A stretch of DNA of 8,076 nucleotides from an uncultured Isosphaeraceae bacterium (GTDB taxonomy: Bacteria; Planctomycetota; Planctomycetia; Isosphaerales; Isosphaeraceae), in contig CALCIC010000584.1 in NCBI GenBank assembly GCA_937907405.1, positions 1 through 8,076 of the forward strand, written 5' to 3'. Made by a program: the position numbers and the translations under genes. This document shows positions 5,216-8,076 of the stretch, piece by piece. The notes under the pieces are model-generated. The model searched no databases. It was not told where the DNA came from and worked only from the letters and a program-made list of their open reading frames with translations. How positions within the stretch are numbered: the stretch's first letter is position 1; each line of letters begins with the position of its first letter.

Positions 5216-6503
5216 CGGCCGACTCCGTCACCAAGTTCCCGACGCGGGCAACCGTCCCTCGCACTGAGAACGGGCGCGGGGAGCCTTCGGCGTTGGCGGC
5301 GCCGTCCCGCTCCACGGTCGAAACATGCGATTCAAACCCTCTCAGGAAATAGATTAGCAACGCTCCATTGATCATGCAAGGGATGAGGAACACCAGGACG
5401 TCGTCCCCCGGCCGTCCGCGACCGACCCACTCCCCGGCCAGCAGGCTTCCCAAGAGGGAGCCCAGGCCGGTCGTGAGCACCAGGACGATCGCCTGGACGC
5501 TGGCCCGGTGGGTCCGGGGGGCGCGGCCGTCGAGGAACACCTGGCCGCCGATGGTGAAGCAGCCGTAGCCGACTCCGTGCAGGACGCCCCCCCCCACGGC
5601 CAGCCAGAGCGGCGGATTCACCGCCAGCGTGGCGAACCGGACGAGCCAGGCCGTGATCCCCGCCGCGATGGTCCACTTGCAGCCGAACCGGCCGAGCAGC
5701 CAGGGCAAGGCCGCCAGCGCGGCGACCTCGGGGACCTGGCCCAGCGTCATGGCCGTCGAGATCCAGGGCCGCGGCAAGCCCCGCGCGGCGAGGTACCCCG
5801 GCATCGCCTGATAGACCAAGGGGGTCGTCAGAGCCACGCCGAAGGCCGTGATCAGATAGACCCGGACGTCCGACTGGCGGAGCACCTCAAGCCCTTGCCA
5901 CAGGTTCGCCCCCCCGGTCGCGGCGGTCGCCAGCGGCGGGGTGTGCGGCAGGAAGGCGGAATAAACCGCCATCACCAGCGACAGCGCGGCGGCGATCGCG
6001 AACGCCTCGTGCATCCCGGCCGTCGGCCGGGTCGGATTCGCCAGCATCACGGCCGAGACCAGCCAACCCACGGCCATCCAGCCGATCGTCCCCCAGAGTC
6101 GCACCGCCCCGTACTCGCGGCCGGGGGCGTCGAGGTTCCGCATCGCCAGCGAGCTGCTCAGCCCGTTGGTCGGCGCGATGAACGACCAGTAGGCCAGGAA
6201 CACGAGGAACAGCGCCAGCGGGCTCGCGACCCAGCCCGAGGCCAGGGCCGCCAGGATGAGGCCGCCGATCGCGTAGGCCAGCGCCAGGAACCATTGCGTC
6301 GGCATCAGGCGGTCGACGAGCTGGCCGGCGCCTAGCGGCAGCGCGACGGCCGCCAGGGCCTGCGAGGCGAAGATCCAGCCCCGCGCCCTCCCCTGGACCC
6401 CCAACTCGCCCAGGTGGACCCCCAGCAGGGGCCAGAACGACCCCTGGACGGCGTAGAGCAAAGCCATCATCAAAGAGAGCCGCCATCGGCCACGCGTCTT
6501 CAT
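5208..6503 (-). CDS. MFS transporter, nucleoside:H+ symporter (NupG/XapB-like) family
   Basis: A 431-residue inner-membrane transporter with 12 hydrophobic segments (about 9-29, 43-62, 72-90, 95-115, 135-155, 168-185, 216-237, 248-270, 277-295, 299-323, 335-358, 368-389) and a 40-residue polar tail. Features typical of the nucleoside:H+ symporter family are REYGAVRLWGTIGW (129-142) and, in the second half, LHGVGYGCFTIGGQVF (308-323) followed by RASVQAIVLVLTTGLGSLLG (333-352), which parallels the corresponding NupG segment. Nucleoside uptake is therefore the best guess; the exact substrate is not shown. I start at the ATG at 6503, which has GGAG five bases upstream; a GTG directly before it (6506) is too close to that site. 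It is the first gene of a two-gene unit, its stop overlapping the next gene. It is transcribed divergently from the lipM-like gene. Confidence 0.87.
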   Translation of the reverse strand: MKTRGRWRLSLMMALLYAVQGSFWPLLGVHLGELGVQGRARGWIFASQALAAVALPLGAGQLVDRLMPTQWFLALAYAIGGLILAALASGWVASPLALFLVFLAYWSFIAPTNGLSSSLAMRNLDAPGREYGAVRLWGTIGWMAVGWLVSAVMLANPTRPTAGMHEAFAIAAALSLVMAVYSAFLPHTPPLATAATGGANLWQGLEVLRQSDVRVYLITAFGVALTTPLVYQAMPGYLAARGLPRPWISTAMTLGQVPEVAALAALPWLLGRFGCKWTIAAGITAWLVRFATLAVNPPLWLAVGGGVLHGVGYGCFTIGGQVFLDGRAPRTHRASVQAIVLVLTTGLGSLLGSLLAGEWVGRGRPGDDVLVFLIPCMINGALLIYFLRGFESHVSTVERDGAANAEGSPRPFSVRGTVARVGNLVTESADG

Positions 6504-6762
6504 CACCGCTCCGTTCCCGACGTCATCACCCCCGGATCGGGATCAATGTTACAGGGAAGCTCACACGCCCCCAAGACCAGTCTCGATGATGATTCCGCGA
6601 AACGCCGGGCCCCGCCCGCGACCCGCTCGGCGGCGGGCCGGTTTCGGCCGACCGTCTGTCGCCGTCCGATCGACCGACGTTACAGTAGAGGGATCGGGGC
6701 GAGGTCAAGCGCCGCGCCGTCGCCGATCTCTCCAAACCTTCCCTGGACTCGTCTCAGCCGCC
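6504..6762. other. Divergent intergenic region between the transporter and lipM-like gene
   Basis: A 259-bp non-coding gap that should hold both promoters. GGAG at about 6508-6511 (minus strand) is the transporter's ribosome site. TACAGT (6682-6687) on the plus strand is a weak -10 candidate for the octanoyltransferase gene, with no clear -35 partner. The plus frame is open from 6586, but its 59 extra codons are Arg/Pro-rich and unlike the family. Nothing else is clear. Confidence 0.5.
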
Positions 6763-7506
6763 ATGCTCTGCCGACTGATCCCGTACCGTGTCGCCGAAGG
6801 CCCGACGAACATGGCGATCGACGAGGCGCTGCTCGACCTCGTCGCCGGCGATCCGACGACCGCCTGGCTGAGGACCTACGGCTGGTCGACCCCCACCCTC
6901 AGCCTGGGCTACTTCCAGCGCTGGGCCGACGCCCTGGCCGAGCCCCGATGGCGGTCGGCGGCCACGGTTCGACGGGCCACCGGAGGGGGCGCGATCTGGC
7001 ATGAACACGAACTCACCTACGCGATCGTGATTCCGTCCCGACACCCGCTCTCCCGCCCCAACACGGCGCTTTACCGCGCGGTGCATGCGGCGATCGCCTC
7101 GATCCTGGCGGGGCGCGGCGTCGACGCCCGGCGGCACGGCGACCTCGCTTCCGCTTCGGACGCGCCGCATCCGTTCCTCTGCTTCGCCGATCGCGACGGC
7201 GAGGACCTGGTCGCCGACGGCTCGAAGCTGGTCGGCAGCGCCCAGCGCCGCCGCTCGGGGGCGATCCTCCAGCACGGCTCGTTGCTTTTGAGGCGGTCGA
7301 AGACCACCCCGGAGCTTGCCGGCGTCGCCGACCTGGCCGACGAGGCGGCCGACCCGCGCGCCTGGTCGGACCTCGTCGCCGAGCCGCTTTGCCGGGCCCT
7401 GGGGATGGAGCCGGCCCTCGGCGTCCTCCCCGACGACTTCCCCGACCGCGTCGACCGTCTCGAACGGACCGTCTATCGCGATCCGAAGTGGAACGCCAGA
7501 CGGTAG
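6763..7506 (+). CDS. lipM: LipM-like octanoyl-[acyl carrier/GcvH] protein transferase (biotin/lipoate ligase fold)
   Basis: A 247-residue protein of the lipoate-protein ligase/octanoyltransferase family. Enzymes of the LipM branch move an octanoyl group from acyl carrier protein to a lipoyl domain (GcvH or E2 subunits), the first step of lipoate assembly before LipA inserts sulfur. Visible motifs are N-terminal GPTNMAIDEALLD (13-25), VRRATGGGAIWHEHELTYAIVIP (69-91), the LipM-type cysteine C140 in LCFADRDGEDLV, the lysine motif GSKLVGSAQRR (153-163, K155) and ILQHGSLLL (168-176), and the C-terminal WNARR. The cysteine before the lysine motif is what separates LipM/LipL amidotransferases from ATP-using LplA ligases, and the spacing resembles B. 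subtilis LipM (C150). LipM proteins are usually about 278 residues, so this one is slightly short. The ATG at 6763 fits the family start. Not next to lipA or gcvH here. Confidence 0.88.
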   Translation: MLCRLIPYRVAEGPTNMAIDEALLDLVAGDPTTAWLRTYGWSTPTLSLGYFQRWADALAEPRWRSAATVRRATGGGAIWHEHELTYAIVIPSRHPLSRPNTALYRAVHAAIASILAGRGVDARRHGDLASASDAPHPFLCFADRDGEDLVADGSKLVGSAQRRRSGAILQHGSLLLRRSKTTPELAGVADLADEAADPRAWSDLVAEPLCRALGMEPALGVLPDDFPDRVDRLERTVYRDPKWNARR

Positions 7507-7517
7507 GCGAGGTCGAT

Positions 7518-8076
7518 TCAGTCGCCCAGGCGGCGGCCTCGGGTCGCGGTGAGGTCGTTCGAGGCGGCCCACTGGCCGAGGTCTCCCCGGGAGATGGCGA
7601 CGGCCATCAGGTCGGGGAAGAGGTCGGGCGTGCAGGCGAAGACCGGGATCCCGAGGTCGGCCATGCGCTGGGCGTTGGCGTGGTCGTAGCTGGGGGCGCC
7701 GTCGTCGTTCAACGCCAGGAGGCCGACGGCGCGCGCGCCGGACCCGACGATCTCGCCGAGGAGCCTGAGCATTGCGTCGCTGCCCGGCCCTTCGTAAAGG
7801 TCGCTGATGAGGACGAGGATGGTCTCCTCGGGGCGGGTGATCAGGCCCGAGCAATAGGTGAGCGCGCGGACCGTGTCGGTGCCGCCGCCGAGCTGCGTGC
7901 CGAAGAGGACGTCGACAGGATCGTGAAGCTCGGCCGTAAGGTCGACGACGGCCGTGTCGTAGACGACGACGTGGGTCTTGAGCGAGGGAAGGCTCGCGAG
8001 CACCGCGCCGAAGATCCCCGCGTAGACGACCGACGTGGCCATCGAGCCGCTCTGGTCGATGCAGAGGACGATCTCG
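7518..8076 (-). CDS. VWA-domain protein, C-terminal part (gene continues past the right edge)
   Basis: The frame is open to the window edge and shows the last 185 residues of a von Willebrand factor A domain protein. The metal-ion-dependent adhesion site is intact: DQSGS (visible residues 7-11), the threonine in GGGTD (T66) and the aspartate in ISDLYEG (D92). Strands ILVLIS and AVGLLAL, and the end region (PVFACTPDLFPDLMAVAI), complete the fold. Closely similar bacterial VWA proteins are encoded with a MoxR-type AAA+ ATPase and large DUF5682/DUF5691-type partners, where the pair is thought to work as a metal-dependent chaperone or maturation machine. Those partners would lie right of the window, so that context is inference. 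The internal ATG at 8042 lies inside the MIDAS motif, after its Asp and Ser residues, so it cannot be the real start. The stop is 11 bases from the stop of the convergent lipM-like gene. Confidence 0.87.
   Translation of the reverse strand, partial: EIVLCIDQSGSMATSVVYAGIFGAVLASLPSLKTHVVVYDTAVVDLTAELHDPVDVLFGTQLGGGTDTVRALTYCSGLITRPEETILVLISDLYEGPGSDAMLRLLGEIVGSGARAVGLLALNDDGAPSYDHANAQRMADLGIPVFACTPDLFPDLMAVAISRGDLGQWAASNDLTATRGRRLGD

Noticed and set aside
5508..6335. 275-codon plus-strand frame opposite the MFS transporter
   Set aside because: Arg/Gln/Gly/His-rich translation typical of an antisense GC shadow; the minus strand encodes a clear 12-helix transporter.
6548..6685. Repeated GTTACAG at 6548 and 6679 in the divergent gap
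   Set aside because: Seven bases only, direct orientation, 131 bases apart; not enough to claim an operator pair.
6754..7854. 366-codon minus-strand frame over the lipM-like gene and the VWA gene
   Set aside because: It overlaps two genes with intact family motifs, and its own translation is Arg/Pro-rich without any domain.
1..8076. CRISPR array, insertion sequence or phage/defence island
   Set aside because: No regularly spaced repeats, transposase or integrase motifs, or defence-type genes were seen; the genes look like ordinary chromosomal ones apart from the intron.

Overview
The window is GC-rich, with strong G/C bias at third codon positions, moderately compact, and made of chromosomal housekeeping-type genes. 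The gene set (LipM-type octanoyltransferase, NupG-like symporter, HpnP-like B12 radical SAM enzyme, acyl desaturase, a VWA protein of the kind paired with MoxR ATPases) and the style of the proteins suggest a planctomycete, perhaps of the Isosphaeraceae. That assignment is inference from protein style, not from a marker gene. I see no transposase, integrase, CRISPR array or phage gene.

Left edge (1-350): the most striking element is a tRNA gene on the minus strand whose 5' half (169-203) ends exactly at the anticodon CAU. It runs straight into a group I self-splicing intron (1-168, cut off by the window edge). P1 with the U-G splice-site wobble, P2 with a GNRA loop, P4, P5, P5a, P6a and the 5' strand of P7 can all be traced. 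The layout closely resembles the tRNA-Ile(CAU) intron of Azoarcus. A perfect 20-bp inverted repeat (292-345) separates this tRNA from the next gene.

Middle-left (353-3242, minus strand): a membrane acyl-chain desaturase with three histidine boxes, a 370-bp gap with weak hairpins, and then a 520-residue cobalamin-binding radical SAM enzyme of the DUF4070/HpnP-like class. Both plausibly act on lipids, but they do not look like one operon.

Middle (3243-5215): a divergent gap containing a terminator-like hairpin, a YheT-type alpha/beta hydrolase on the plus strand, and, convergent to it, a 207-residue protein of unknown function. That gene overlaps by 8 bases the end of an MFS transporter of the nucleoside:H+ symporter family (5208-6503, minus strand), so the two are almost certainly co-translated.

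Right (6504-8076): a second divergent gap, a LipM-like octanoyltransferase on the plus strand that starts lipoate attachment, and, convergent after 11 bases, the C-terminal 185 residues of a VWA-domain protein with an intact MIDAS site. That gene continues past the right edge and probably belongs to a MoxR/VWA chaperone-like cluster lying outside the window.
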